Assembly (NCBI GenBank): GCA_027604705.1
Contig: JADHYV010000011.1
Span: 1 to 64,000 of the forward strand
From: Allomyces arbusculus
Taxonomy: Eukaryota > Blastocladiomycota > Blastocladiomycetes > Blastocladiales > Blastocladiaceae
Length of the DNA: 64,000 nt
Direction of reading: 5' to 3'
The translations under genes were made by a program, and so were the position numbers. Each line of letters opens with the position of its first letter. Positions within the stretch are counted from its first letter, which is position 1. Positions 31,868 to 43,105 of the stretch are shown here, in pieces. The notes beneath the pieces were generated by a model. The model saw nothing but the letters and a program-made list of their open reading frames with translations, made no database searches and was not told the DNA's origin.

Positions 31868-33924
31868 CTACTGCAGGCAGATCACCGGGAACGCCCCCGA
31901 CTCACCAGACGTCAGGTTATGCCCGACGGCCCAGTTATCGAGATACACGTGCTCGACGACGACCAAATCGCCCACGCGCAGTTCCAGCTCGTCGTCGAGC
32001 TCGGGGCCGTATGGAATCGCCACACGACGCGCGCCGCCCTCGGTCACGGTCGACGCCGTCGCCGCGGGCGCCGCCGCAGCATCGGCCTTGGGCGACGTGG
32101 CCGCACTCGCACCGCCACCATTATGGAACGAGAACGTCGACGACGGGGAGTCCGAAGCCGCCCCAACCGACCCGCGCGGATCCAATTCGGCCAACGCAGC
32201 AGCGAGCGACAGCGCCGCATCGTCGTCGGTCGTGCGCTTCGCACCCGCGGTGGGCTGCACGTCGTGCCACGCTGGGACGGTCGCGCCCGCCGGGGTCGAC
32301 GGGAACGGCTCCAACCCATCCCCTTCCTCCTCCTCCTCCTCTTCCTCATCCTCGGGCCCGACGTACCGCGAATCGCGCGCGTAGACCGACTGAATCATGC
32401 GCCGGTCCTTAGACGAATCCAAGTGCACGATCTCGGCCGCATGCGACGGCATCGGGAGGGACACGTCCGTCATGACCGACTCGGCCATCCGGCGGTCCTT
32501 GGAAGAGTCCAAGTTCACAATCTGCGGCACGCGCGAGGCCACAGGGAGCGCCAGCGACGACGAGTCGGCGGCGGGTGGCGTCGACCCGTAACTGTTGAAA
32601 TCGAGCGGCGCCAATTGCGGCGGAGCGGCCGCCTGCTGCATAGACGTGCGGTACCCCTTGCTCGCCGACCGCTGCAGCGATTTCGGAACGACGGGCGCAG
32701 GCACGTCCGGGATCGACGCGCCCGCGGTGCCTGCCGCGTACCAGGGCGCACGGTAGACGCCCGCCGTCGACTTGGCCGCTTCTGGACCAGTGTAGGCGGC
32801 CGCGGGAGGCGAGAGCGGGACAATGTTGACGATCCCTGTCGGCCCGTTGTTCGCACAGGCGGCAGCGGCGGCGGGGGCGACGTAGACAGGCACGTCAGCA
32901 AGCACCGTTTCACGACTGCGGCGGCGCTTGCGCGCGTACCCGAAAGCGGCGACGCCCGCGACGAGGCCGACGACGCCGACGGTGGAGATGATTGCGACGA
33001 GCGGCGACGACGAGGTCGAGGACGAGTCCTTGTTGGCGGTCGCGGTCGCGGACGTGATGTCGCCGCCGTTGTTGTTGGGGTTGGGGTTGGGCGAGGCCGC
33101 GGGCGATTCCGACGGCGACGACGTGGGCGACGGGGTGGGGGCGTCGGACGTGGGCGACGGCGCGGGGTCGTCCTTAGGCGCGTCCTTCTTGTCGTCGGTC
33201 GCCACGGCATCGGGCGTTGCGGCCGCATCTGCGGCAGCGGGAGGTTGCGCAACGGCCTTGGCACCCGTCTGGCTCTGCTCGAGCAGCTTGATCGAGGGCG
33301 TAGTCGTCGCCGCGTTGTTGTTGTTGTTGTTATTATTCGCGGCAGGCTGCGACGCGCCCGATGGGCTCGACGGCAGCGTCGGGCGGTTCGACGACGACAA
33401 GGAACCCTCGTTCGACGGCGTGATGGGTTGCTGGGGCTGCGGCTGCGGCTGCGGGACTGGAGCAGGCGCGGGCGCGGGCGCGGGCGCTGGAGCCGGTGCT
33501 GGAGCCGGCGCAGGGGCAGGAGCCGGTGCAGGCGACTGGTTGCTCGGAAACGCCGGTTCTGGATTCGTCGTTGGCGCGGGCGACGGAACCAGCGGCGGCG
33601 TCGTCGCGGCGGGCGGGTCGGTGGCGGCTACAACCAATGCGCATCGAGTGTGAATACTGGGTCCCAAGTGTTACACAACCAAGGAAAAGAACCACGCGCC
33701 AACGTACTCGGTGCGGGAACGGGCGATCCACTGCCTGAGGTCGGGTCCGCGGGCACGACGGGCGCGGGCGTGTCGGTCACGGTGCCATTCGCATCACCGA
33801 GCGGCGCAGCGACGGCGGGCGAGGCAGCCAGCGACAGGGCAACGAGCACGGCCGCGGCAAAGACGACAACGACGGGCACGGAGCGCGCGCCGCGCGTGGA
33901 AGTGGTCAATGGGAACAAGAGCAT
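31868..33924 (-). CDS. Single-pass membrane protein with C-terminal SH3 domain (Fus1-like layout)
   Basis: Two exons, 33924-33708 and 33627-31868, joined by an 80-nt GTACGT...TAG phase-1 intron, give 658 residues. Order: signal peptide (VPVVVVFAAAVLVALSLAAS), Pro/Ser/Thr/Ala-rich outer region with about nine Ala-Pro repeats and a poly-Asn tract (the GTT/ATT repeat at 33311-33337), a membrane span at about 280-302 (LVAIISTVGVVGLVAGVAAF) followed by a basic stop-transfer ARKRRRSR, a long cytosolic tail with repeated HLDSSKDRRM-type motifs and a poly-Glu tract, then an SH3 domain in the last 65 residues (ELRVGDLVVVEHVYLDNWAV; GAFPVICLQ). The plan is that of yeast Fus1, a cell-fusion protein; homology is not claimed. 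The outer region is likely O-glycosylated. A role in surface signalling or fusion is inference. Confidence 0.85.
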
Positions 33925-33942
33925 GGTTCGGTACTGGCAGTC

Positions 33943-33952
33943 TATTTATGGG
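33943..33952 (-). promoter_or_regulatory. TATA-like box of the SH3 membrane protein gene
   Basis: CATAAATAG on the minus strand only about 20 bp before the chosen ATG. That spacing is short, so the leader would be tiny or the real start of transcription lies further up. Confidence 0.35.
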
Positions 33953-33963
33953 GCGTGGAGCGC

Positions 33964-33977
33964 GGGGGGGGGGGGGG
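33964..33977. repeat. poly-G tract (14 nt)
   Basis: Fourteen consecutive G on the plus strand, upstream of the SH3 protein gene. Confidence 0.95.
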
Positions 33978-34942
33978 CGTGACCGCGCGGCCGGCAGCAG
34001 TAGAGAGGGTCCAGCGCGTCGGCAACAGGTGCGATTCGGTGCAGTCGGTCGGCTGGCGGACAGGATAGCGACGCGAAGATGTATGTGGGGTCGGTATCTC
34101 ACGAGCAAGTGGAGACGGTCCAGCCGACCACGGGACCCGGACGGCAGTTGTGGTCGTCGGGTGTGAGGCTCGCGAGCTTGCTGGCAGTTGCGTGCAGTCG
34201 CGAGGGCAGGGCTGTCCGGCAGCCTGGATGATTTGTCGACGACGACGACTGAAGTGGGGGGTTGGACGGTCTGCACGCCTGGAAAGAATGGTGGAGCGGG
34301 CCGACGATCGAATCGACAGCTGGCGCCGGCCACTGCCGCGGACCACGCCGGGCCGCGCCGGGGATTCATGAACGGGCGCGCGCCTTTCGTTGCCCGTGCG
34401 TCCGCGCTGCTTCGCGCAGGCGACGTTGTTGGCGCGGCCGCGGTGGTGGTGCTCCGTCGTTGAGGTGGCGAAAGGAATGGAGAGGGCGCTGACGCCGGCG
34501 GGCTGCGAGGGCAAGTGCGGTGCGCCACCTGCGCCACCCAGGGACTACGCCACCGAGAATGGCCTGCCTCTCCGGGAAAGGGCCTCAGCCCAGAAGCGCG
34601 AAAACGCGGCGAAACGCGAAACTGCGTGCGCGCCACTCGCGCGCTGTTTCTGGTCGCTGCCTGTTCTCGGTGCGGTGGGCGTCTCACGCGGCGACGCCTG
34701 ACTGCATCTCACCGCAATTTGAGCGGCCTCCGTCAGAGCTTCCGCAACGCACGCATGAAACTGTTGCTGCTGCTCACGACGCGCTCCACCACGACCGGCG
34801 GCCGACACGGCACGCTCACTGCCCGCAGTTTCGCGCGCGGCTTCTTCAAGCTTGATTTAGCCTTTTCAACCGCGCAAGTCCGGCTTCAATCGCGCAAAAA
34901 CGATCCATCCAGCGTCTGCAACCCGCACCATCAACGAACACC
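33978..34942. other. divergent promoter region
   Basis: About 965 bp between the divergent SH3 protein and Raptor genes. It should contain both promoters; I recognise no specific element. Confidence 0.45.
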
Positions 34943-37900
34943 ATGGTTCTTCCAACCGACCCGGACGACCCGACCTCGGGCGTGCGCTCGACCGCACTCG
35001 CCACGCAGTACCGCCGCCGGTTCCTGCCCGTCCGGCCCGTCGCGCGCGCGTCGGCACGCGCTGGCCTCCTCGCGCAACGCGCCCCATCGCTGCGCTCGCT
35101 CCGCTTCCAAGGCAATGGCACCGCCAGCGACGACGAAGACCACGATCACGACGCCGACAATCCGAACCGCGCCATTGGCGAATGGCGCACGCGCGACCGC
35201 GTCAAGACCGTCTCGGTCCTGATCTCGCTGTGCATGAACATTGGCATTGCCCCACCCGACGCGCCCAAACCCGCGCAAGCCGCGAAACTGCAGGCCTGGC
35301 TGGATCCGTTTTCGCAGGCACCGAACAAGGCGCTCGACGCGATTGCCAAGGCGTTGCAGGCGCAGTACGAGGTCTGGCAGCCGCGTGCGCGGTACCGGCT
35401 CTCCACGGACCCGACGCTCGAGGACTTGAAAAAGCAGTGCTGCTCGCTGCGCAAGGGCGCCAAGGAGGAGCGCATTCTGTTCCACTATAACGGTCACGGC
35501 GTGCCGCGACCCACGCCGTCGGGCGAACTGTGGGTATTCAACAAGGGGTACACGCAGTACATTCCCGTCTCGATCTACGACTTGCAGACGTGGCTCGGTG
35601 CGCCGTGTATTTTTGTCTACGAGTGCTCGGCTGCCGGCAATATCTTGCTCTCGTTCAACCAGTTTGCCGCGCAGCGCGACGCTGAAGTGCGCCAGCATCT
35701 CGAGTCGCTTGCCGCGCAGCACCAGCAGCAGCTCGCCGCGTCGCCACCACCGTCCACGGCCGACGGTGCTGCTTCCGCTGCTGCTCCTGCCGGTACCGCC
35801 GCACCAACGTCGGCACCACCGTCGATTCACGGCTCCGTCGCCGCGCCCTCGCTCCCGCCACCACCGCCCGTCACGTTCCCAGCCTTCTCTGACTGTATCC
35901 AGCTCGCGGCATGCGGTCCAAACGAGACGCTCCCATGGAACCCAGACCTGCCCGCCGACGTCTTCACCGCGTGCCTGACGACCCCTATTCAAATGGCGCT
36001 GCGGTGGTTCCTGCTGCAGAACGCGCACGCGCGCAAGCACGTCACGGCCGACATGGTCGCTCGCCTCCCCGGGCGGCTCAACGACCGACGCACGCCGCTT
36101 GGCGAACTTAATTGGATCTTCACTGCCGTGACCGACACGATCGCGTGGTCGGTGTTACCACGCGACATGTTTCGCCGTCTGTTCCGGCAAGACCTGATGG
36201 TCGCCGCGCTCTTCCGCAACTACTTGCTCGCGCACCGCGTCATGAAAGCCTACGGGTGCCATCCGATGACGACACCTGCGCTGCCGGGGGACACGGACAT
36301 GCACCCGATGTGGGCCGCGTGGGATATGGTCGTTGACCTGTGCATCGACCAGTTGCCTGCCATGCTCGCGGCGGAACGCGCGGGCGTGCCGTTCGACTAC
36401 GTGAACGCCACGTTTTTTGCGGAACAGCTGACGGCGTTTGAAGTATGGCTCAACCAAGGCGCATTGACGACGCGGCCGCCGCTGCAATTGCCGATTGTGC
36501 TGCAGGTGCTTCTCTCGCAGTACCACCGGCACCGCGCGCTGATCATCCTGTCCAAGTTCCTCGACCTCGGTCCGTGGGCCGTCGGCGAGGCCTTGCAAGT
36601 CGGGATTTTCCCGTACGTGCTCAAGCTGCTGCAGTCACCCGCGCCCGAACTCAAGCCGGTGCTCGTGTTTATCTGGACGCGGATCCTGGCCGTCGATCCG
36701 GGCTGCCAGCAGGACCTGATGAAGGATAACGTGTTCACCTACTTTTTGCACGTCTTGTCGCCGACCGCGCACATGGCCACGTCGCAGGACGTCTCGGAAC
36801 ACCGTGCCATGTGCGCATTCGTTCTCTCGACGCTCTGCCACGGGTACCCGACGGGCCAATTGGCATGTCTGCAAAACTCGGTCCTCCCACTGTGCCTGCT
36901 CTACTTGCAGGATCACGACGATCTCCTGCGGCAATGGTCGTGCATTTGTATTGCGCAGGTCTGCCACCAGAACCCGGAAGCCATCTTGGCTGCGTACCAC
37001 GAGGGCGCGCACGTCAAGATCGCACAGAGTTTGGCGGACACGGTGGTCGAAGTGCGCGCGGCCGCGGTCCTCGCGCTCGGCACGTTCCTGCAATTGTCGT
37101 CGCCGCAACTGCAGGCCCTGGCCGTGGAAATTGTCAAGGCGTTGCTGCCGTGCATGGCCGACCCGGCCGCGATGGTCCGCGCCGAAGTCGTGATTGCGCT
37201 GTCGTGCTTTGTCACCCATCATCGCCCGCGACTCGAGGCGGCCGTCGACCGGTTGCTAGCTGCGCGCGCCGCCGAGGCGAAAGCGGCGGCGGCGGCGGCA
37301 GCGGCAGGGGCGGGAGGGCCGACGAACGCGAACGCGCGTGCGGTGAATGGGACGAACGCGCGCGGCGCGTCGCGATTGGCCGCGCTCGTGTCGGTCCCGA
37401 CGGCCGACCCGCTAGAGGCGCTGACGTCGGCGGTGCTCAAGTTGTTGCTGGTCGCGTCGGTGGACCCGGATGAGCATGTCGCGATGCTCGCGAGGGGGAT
37501 GGTCGATGCAATGGTCGCGAAATCGGACTTGTTCCCGCCGTCGTCGACGCTGTTTGAGCAGTTGAGGAAGTATTTTGCGCGGCCGCAGATCAGGGTACGA
37601 TTTTTGGTGCCGCTGTTTTTTATGGACTTACGCAATTCGGTGAGCTAACGGTCTATACTTCGTACGTGCAGCCGGCCGAGTGCCGACTGCCGGGCAGCGT
37701 CCGCGACCTGGAGCGGCGGTGGACGTTCGAACGCAACCGCGCGCAATTCCTCGGGTCGCGCGAAGCCTACCCGACGGTCCCGCGCGGCACGACCTGGACT
37801 CAAGCCGCGTACATATCGCATCCGGACGGTCCCGTGCGCGCGTTCCGGTTCCACGCGTTCGAGGACATGCTCGTGTCCGCGTCCAGCACGCACTTGTCGG

Positions 37901-38943
37901 CATGGGCCGTGCACACCGACAAATCCGACCTCGGGAGTACCGTCACGGAGCCGACGGGCCAGGCGGTCTGGCGACTCGAGAACAATTCGCCCGCGGCCGC
38001 GATTACCGCGCTCGATCTCATCAACGAGGACGGGTACAGCTTACTCGGTGTGGGCACGAACGACGGCGTCGTGCGGCTCTGGCGCGACGTCGTGCCCTAC
38101 CGGTCGGCATACTCGGACTTCCGCCCGCCACCGACCGTCGCGGCCTCGTGGCGCGCGCTGCCGGACTTGATCAAGCCCAAGTCCGCGGGCACATCGTCGG
38201 GCGTGGTGCTCAAATGGATTTCGGCGCTGTCGAGTCTGGCGGTCGCGGGCGACGCGCGCACCGTGAAAGTGTGGGACTTGGAGCGTGCGACGTGCCTACG
38301 CGACGTGCACACGCAGTCGGCGATGCCCGTGGCCGCCGTGACCTGCGACGTCCTGCGCGCGCCGCACGTGTTGGTGATTGGCAACGGCGACGGCGCCGTG
38401 CGTGTTCTCGATATGCGTGCCGGGCCCACACAGGCGGTGGTCATGACGCTGCGCGAACACCGCGCGTGGGTCGTGGGCGTCGACGTCCAGCAAGGGTCGC
38501 CGTGGGATACAGATAACCCCGGCGCTGTCGGGACCGCCGGCGCGGGTGGATTGGGCCTGCACATTGTCTCGGCGTCGGCGCACGGCGACGTCAAGTGCTG
38601 GGACCTGCGCCGCGGCGCGCGGTCGGTACGGTCGATTGACGCGTACGCGAACGCGTCGCTCGCGACGCTCGCGGTGCATCCGTACGTGCCGCTCGCTGCG
38701 GCCGGGTCGGCGGCGGGGCAAGTAAAATTGCTGGATGTCGCGCTGGAACCGGCGGTGGGGGAGGATCCCGTGCGCGCGACGATCACGCATTATGATGGGT
38801 TCCTTGGACAGAGGTTGGGGAAGGTGACGGCGACAGCGTTTCACCCGTTGGTACCGACGCTCGCTGTCGGGGCCGGCGGGACGGGAGCTGTGCAGGGAGG
38901 TGCGGGGGCTGTGGTGAGCGTGTACCGTGCGACGGGCGGGTGA
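34943..38943 (+). CDS. RPTOR: Raptor / Kog1, TORC1 scaffold subunit
   Basis: Exons 34943-37639 and 37672-38943 give 1322 residues, close to human Raptor (1335). Raptor recruits substrates to the TOR kinase at the vacuole/lysosome surface. The N-terminal RNC (caspase-like) domain is very conserved: ILFHYNGHGVPRPTPSGELW, FNKGYTQYIPVSIYDLQTWL, IFVYECSAAGNIL; the His and Cys of the caspase-like dyad are present at about 181 and 228. HEAT/armadillo repeats follow to about residue 900 (ILSKFLDLGPWAVGEALQVG; SCICIAQVCHQNPEAILAAY). After the intron comes a seven-bladed WD40 domain (LLGVGTNDGVVRLWRD, LAVAGDARTVKVWDLE, IVSASAHGDVKCWDL). The intron is only 32 nt (GTGAGC, CTAAC, CAG) but phase-perfect; without it the frame ends at once. 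Confidence 0.96.
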
Positions 38944-39463
38944 GGTGTGGCAGGGAAGATTTGGCGTTTAAGGATTTAGCTGCTAGAGCCTTTGTAATAT
39001 TGGAGTGTCTCGGTTGACGCAAATTTGAAGTGCTCATCAGATTGGCGGATCACATCGCGCTCGGGCATGGCGCTGTTGGTCCCCGGCCAGTCGCTGATGA
39101 GGTGTCGTGCGAGGACGGTCATGACCATCGACACCTCAAACGCGAGCGCCAGGGCTGATCGCGGCCCAAGGCTGTTACTTGACGATCCCAAAAGTGTGCA
39201 TCACATCGCGCGCCAGCTGTATTGCCGAACGACGGAGTTTAGATCAGGGAACAGGAATGTGTCGCTTTCGTTCTAGGCGACTCTGACCGCATGACATCGC
39301 AATGTTTTGTGTCACACTTTTCTTTTGTGTGCAAGTAACCACCCTCGCGGGGCAATCCTCACGCAGCAGCACATTTAATCAGTCTGGCCAGCAAAGGGTG
39401 GAGAGAACCGCTCATGTCTATAAACCTTCTATTTGAAAGAAATGGTACTGGTCTAGACGTTGT
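38944..39463. other. convergent spacer
   Basis: 520 bp between the converging Raptor and SDR genes; no feature supported. Confidence 0.45.
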
Positions 39464-40583
39464 CTACTGTTGCGCGGCAGGCGCGGCAGTTGCACTCGCA
39501 GACGGATCCGCTGCAACATTCACGAGAACATGGTCCTCTGCTGGTTTGTCGCGCGGTTGCAAGGGCGTCGTGTGGAACAGCTTGCGCGCAAGCCAAATGA
39601 CAAGAAATGACGGCGCCAGCACGACGAACACGTCTAAGATTGCCCACGGCCACCATGGAACAAACGCCTCGCGCGTCCGCCGCACAATGTGGTTGGCGAT
39701 GCCGCGTACGGCCGGGTCGACGTCCGTCACGAACAGGGCGGGGACTTGGACGTGGTTGATCATGGGCGTTTTGATGAAGCCCTAAAAGAGTGTCGTCGAG
39801 TCGTCGAGGTTAGACGAGTGGTTTCGCGAACGGCGTGGGGGGGGGGGGGGGGGAGGGACACGGACCGGTTTGACAATGGTCACGGCAATGTTCTGGCCGC
39901 GCGTCTCCATGGCCAGGACGCGCAGGTAGGTCGTGAGGGCGACTGCAACAGCGGGTCAGTAATGATGTTTGAGCTGATACAATACCCGCAATTGAAACGT
40001 ACTCTTGGATGCTGAGTACGTGCTCACGCCGGGGACCAGAAGCGTCCCGGCAACCGACGACACGCCGACAATCTGCGCGCCTGCTGAGGTCTTGTTGATG
40101 CTGTGCGACTTGATGTACTGCATTGCGGCTTCGACCGTCGCCAGTGAACCGAGCACTGGTGGAGACGATGCGTGAGCATGCGATAATAAATCGCCACAAT
40201 CAGACGTTCATACCATTCGTCTTCAAAATGCTCTCCTCGTGTGCCGCTGTCGCAGGGTCGGACCCAACGTCGCGACTCGGCCCAAACACCCCTGCGTTCA
40301 CGACAAATCCATGAAGAGCGCCGACTGCATCGTGGCACTCGACAATCGCCGAGTGAATTGCGTTAGTGCCACGGGTCACGTCGAGCGTTTTGATGTGGAC
40401 TTTCACGGCCGGGTATGCAGCCATCAGCTCACTGCGCAGTTCGAGGAGCGGGGACTCCCTGCGAGCAGCAAGGGCCAGTGTGAGGGGCGCCTGCTTGGCT
40501 GCAGCACGCTTGGCGAGCTCGAGCGCCAGATGGTAGCCGAGGCCGCTCGATGCGCCCGTGATGAAGTAACTGGGCGCAAGCAT
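39464..40583 (-). CDS. Membrane-anchored short-chain dehydrogenase/reductase
   Basis: Exons 40583-40214, 40155-40003, 39942-39866 and about 39781-39464 (introns 58, 60 and about 84 nt) give roughly 305 residues. Rossmann motif FITGASSGLGYHLALELAKR, VNAGVFG, catalytic Ser (IVGVSSVAG) and YSASK Tyr/Lys are all present, then VAMETRG-type text and VTIVKPGFIKTPM. The C-terminus has a membrane segment (WPWAILDVFVVLAPSFLVIW) and a Pro/Ala tail, so the enzyme is probably ER-bound; 3-ketodihydrosphingosine-reductase or 11-beta-HSD-like substrates are possible but not shown. The last splice does not close: after TTTTAG the exon begins GGGCTTC where the frame needs GGCTTC, one G too many. That is a sequencing slip, an allele or a real defect. 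The same intron contains a 16-nt poly-C run. An upstream in-frame Met at 40697 is possible. Confidence 0.8.
39838..39853. repeat. poly-G tract (16 nt) inside an intron
   Basis: Sixteen consecutive G on the plus strand, read as poly-C in the third intron of the SDR gene, close to the donor site. Confidence 0.95.
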
Positions 40584-41344
40584 CGATGGGACGTTGAGGT
40601 GAACTGACAGGAATGGAGCGTGAGCTGCATGTCGGGACCGTGTGGCGAAAGCACACGGTTGTTGCACAAGTGATCGCACGCTGACCCGAAGCGCCACGCT
40701 GGATCAGCCAGATATCGAGCATTTCGGACTGATCACGTCAGATTCCACCGTTCCATTATTTTCCGGCCGGCCGGACTGCCAGTTCGAACAGTCACAGGTG
40801 TGTGTTTTATCGAGCAAACTTGGTTCGCTTGTTGCTGGGTTTGGTATGCTCATGATGGTGTTGCGAACCCATGGAATCCCTTTCCGGTAGAGAAGAGATT
40901 ATTGTTATTGCTGAATTGATCTCACCGGGTTAAAGCAAGCGGAATAGCGGTCAGAATCCATGCTCCGGCTGGAAATTCACGGTGAATTTGAGGACAAAGC
41001 AATGCCGGCCTGCCAGGACGACCGCCGCTGGTGACGGTGTCGTTGATGAACCGCACAGTGCATAGCATAATAATTTTGTTCAGATTTTATGTGGGCGTGA
41101 GCGCAGGAGTCACGCACATTGTGTCCGGGCTTCTAGCCTTGGCCACCGCGCTCAACAGCATGGAGACGAGTGCTGGATGAGTGCTGCAGATGACCTCTCC
41201 CCACCCATCTGATCACGATCAGAACGATACCGCCACGGGCAGACCCCCGCGGAAGACGAAGTGACACGTAAATACGTATTGGACAACAAAACGACACCAA
41301 AAACGGGGGAATATATGAAGTAAACACTACAGCGCTCCACCTCG
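40584..41344. other. spacer, SDR upstream and ammonium permease downstream
   Basis: About 760 bp with only short frames. It should hold the SDR promoter and the permease 3' UTR. Confidence 0.4.
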
Positions 41345-43081
41345 CTACGCGGCCGTCGACCCCGACAGCGGCGCGGCCTGAACATCACGCGAGACCTGTG
41401 AACTGAGGCGCTTGAGCTCGACCGACGACGAAATCCGGTCGCCCACGTAATCGAACGTGTACTCGCCCATTTGCGAGTGGTCGATGCCATCGTCCTCGGC
41501 CTCGGCCGAGACACGCAGCGACAGGCCGACCTTGTCCATGACAAACGCAATCAAATACGTGATCGAGAATGACCACGCGGCACCGGCACCAATCGCGGCC
41601 ATCTGGTACACGATTTGCATCGGGTGGCCCGAGAGCGCACCGCCCGGCTTGTCGGTGCCGTCGAGCGAGATCCAGTACTTTTCGGCAAAGACGCCCGTGA
41701 AGAACAGGCCAATCACGCCGCCAATGCCATGCACGGAGAAGGCGTCGAGCGTGTCGTCGAATCTGACAACCAAGGCAACCCGGTCAGTCCGAGGCTCGCG
41801 TCGACCGCAATCACACGAAAAGAAAAAAAGAGCGTACCCAAGCGCGTGCTTCCACCGACTCGCATAGTTGCACCCGACTCCTGCAAGGGTTCCGACCGCA
41901 ATCGACGCGGCGGGCCCCATGAACCCACACGCCGGAGTGATCGCGACCAGGCCTGCGACCGCGCCCGTGCAGAACCCGAGCGCCGAGACGCGCCGGTCGC
42001 GCACATAGTCGATAATCAGCCACACCAACCCTCCCGCCGCGCCGGCGAGGTTCGTGTTGACGACGACGAGCGCCGCGCGCGCGTTGGCGGCCAGTGCACT
42101 GGCGCCGTTGAACCCGAGCCACCCAAACCACAGCAGCGCCGTGCCGAGAATCACCGAGGACATGGAGTGCGGCTTGAAGGGTTCGTCAGACGGCCGTCTC
42201 TTGCCAACGGCCAGCGCGAGACCGAGACCGGCGAACCCGGAACAGACTTCGATGGGCGTGCCGCCCGCGAAATCAAGCACGCCGAGCTTGTTGAGCCACC
42301 CGTTGGCGCCCCATGTCCAGTAGGCTACAGGGTGGGCAGCGCGATCAGTTCCACATCACCCCCGTCGTGACCACAAAGTGCAATGTACCAATCGGGTCGT
42401 AGACGATCGTTGTCCAGATGAGCATGAACAGCGTCGTCGGGATCAGCGAAAAACTAGAAATTGTCAAGCAAGTCACGTCAGAATGACTATGTCTGGCAAT
42501 CCATCCGAAAAAAAAAAAGAAAACGAGCAACTCGTACCGCTCGGCCACGGCGCCCACGGCGAGCGCTGGTGTGATCGCAGCAAACATGCACTGGAAGATG
42601 CAGAAGGCGAGGTTCGGCAGCGTCAGGGCGACTGCCTGGTCGGCACCAACGTGCATGAGGAACGCGTATTGGCCGTCGCCAATAAACGGTCCGCCTGTTG
42701 TCGAAAAGGCCTACGAGCACGGAGCCGAAATTGGAGAGTGAGCGAACGCGACCACCACGACCCACTCGACTTGCGAAGCAAGAGCACGGACCAAACTGTA
42801 GCCAATGACAAACCACTGGAGAAGGACAATGGCGAGCGAGAGCAGCGAAATGAGCATGAGCGAGAGCGCGTTCTTGTCGCGTGCCATTCCCGCGTAAAAG
42901 TAGCCGAGGCCTATCGCACGTCGACCGGCGGTTAGAACGACGAGTTTGAACCAGACTGACCAGGAGCACGTCGCTACTGACCGGGAATCATAATGAATAC
43001 GAGCGCTGCGCCCGTCAAGACCCAGGCCACATCGCCCGCAGCGGGCGGTGGTGGTGCGGCAGCGGCAGCAACGTCAGACAT
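41345..43081 (-). CDS. Ammonium permease, Mep/Amt family
   Basis: Six exons (43081-42982, 42910-42792, 42710-42538, 42453-42389, 42324-41838, 41762-41345), all in phase, give 453 residues with eleven expected membrane spans. Motifs in order: WVLTGAALVFIMIPGLGYFY, GMARDKNALS, WFVIGYSLAFSTTGGPFIG, AVGAVAER, TTIVYDPIAYWTWGANGWL, LDFAGGTPIEVCSGFAGLGL, FGWLGFNGASA, GFMGPAASIAVG, DAFSVHGIGGVIGLFFTGVF. It carries ammonium across the plasma membrane. The first residue of the pore twin-His pair is Glu (GGTPIEV), as in yeast Mep1/Mep3; the second His (SVHGIGG) is present. The short C-terminal tail keeps the conserved GID.. EAY-like region (GIDHSQMGEYTFDY). The 5' leader next to the ATG is a (CCA)n run. 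Confidence 0.95.
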
Positions 43082-43105
43082 GGTGGTGGTGGTGGTGGTG
43101 GTGGT
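43081..43105. repeat. TGG microsatellite in the permease 5' leader
   Basis: Eight TGG units on the plus strand, (CCA)n in the transcript, touching the start codon. Confidence 0.85.

Noticed and set aside
31919-33982. 687-codon open frame on the plus strand, Arg/Gly-rich
   Set aside because: Exactly antisense to the SH3 membrane protein; it lacks domains and its composition is what GC-rich coding DNA gives on the opposite strand.
34931-36040. 369-codon minus frame over the Raptor gene
   Set aside because: Antisense to the conserved RNC domain of Raptor; no motif of its own.
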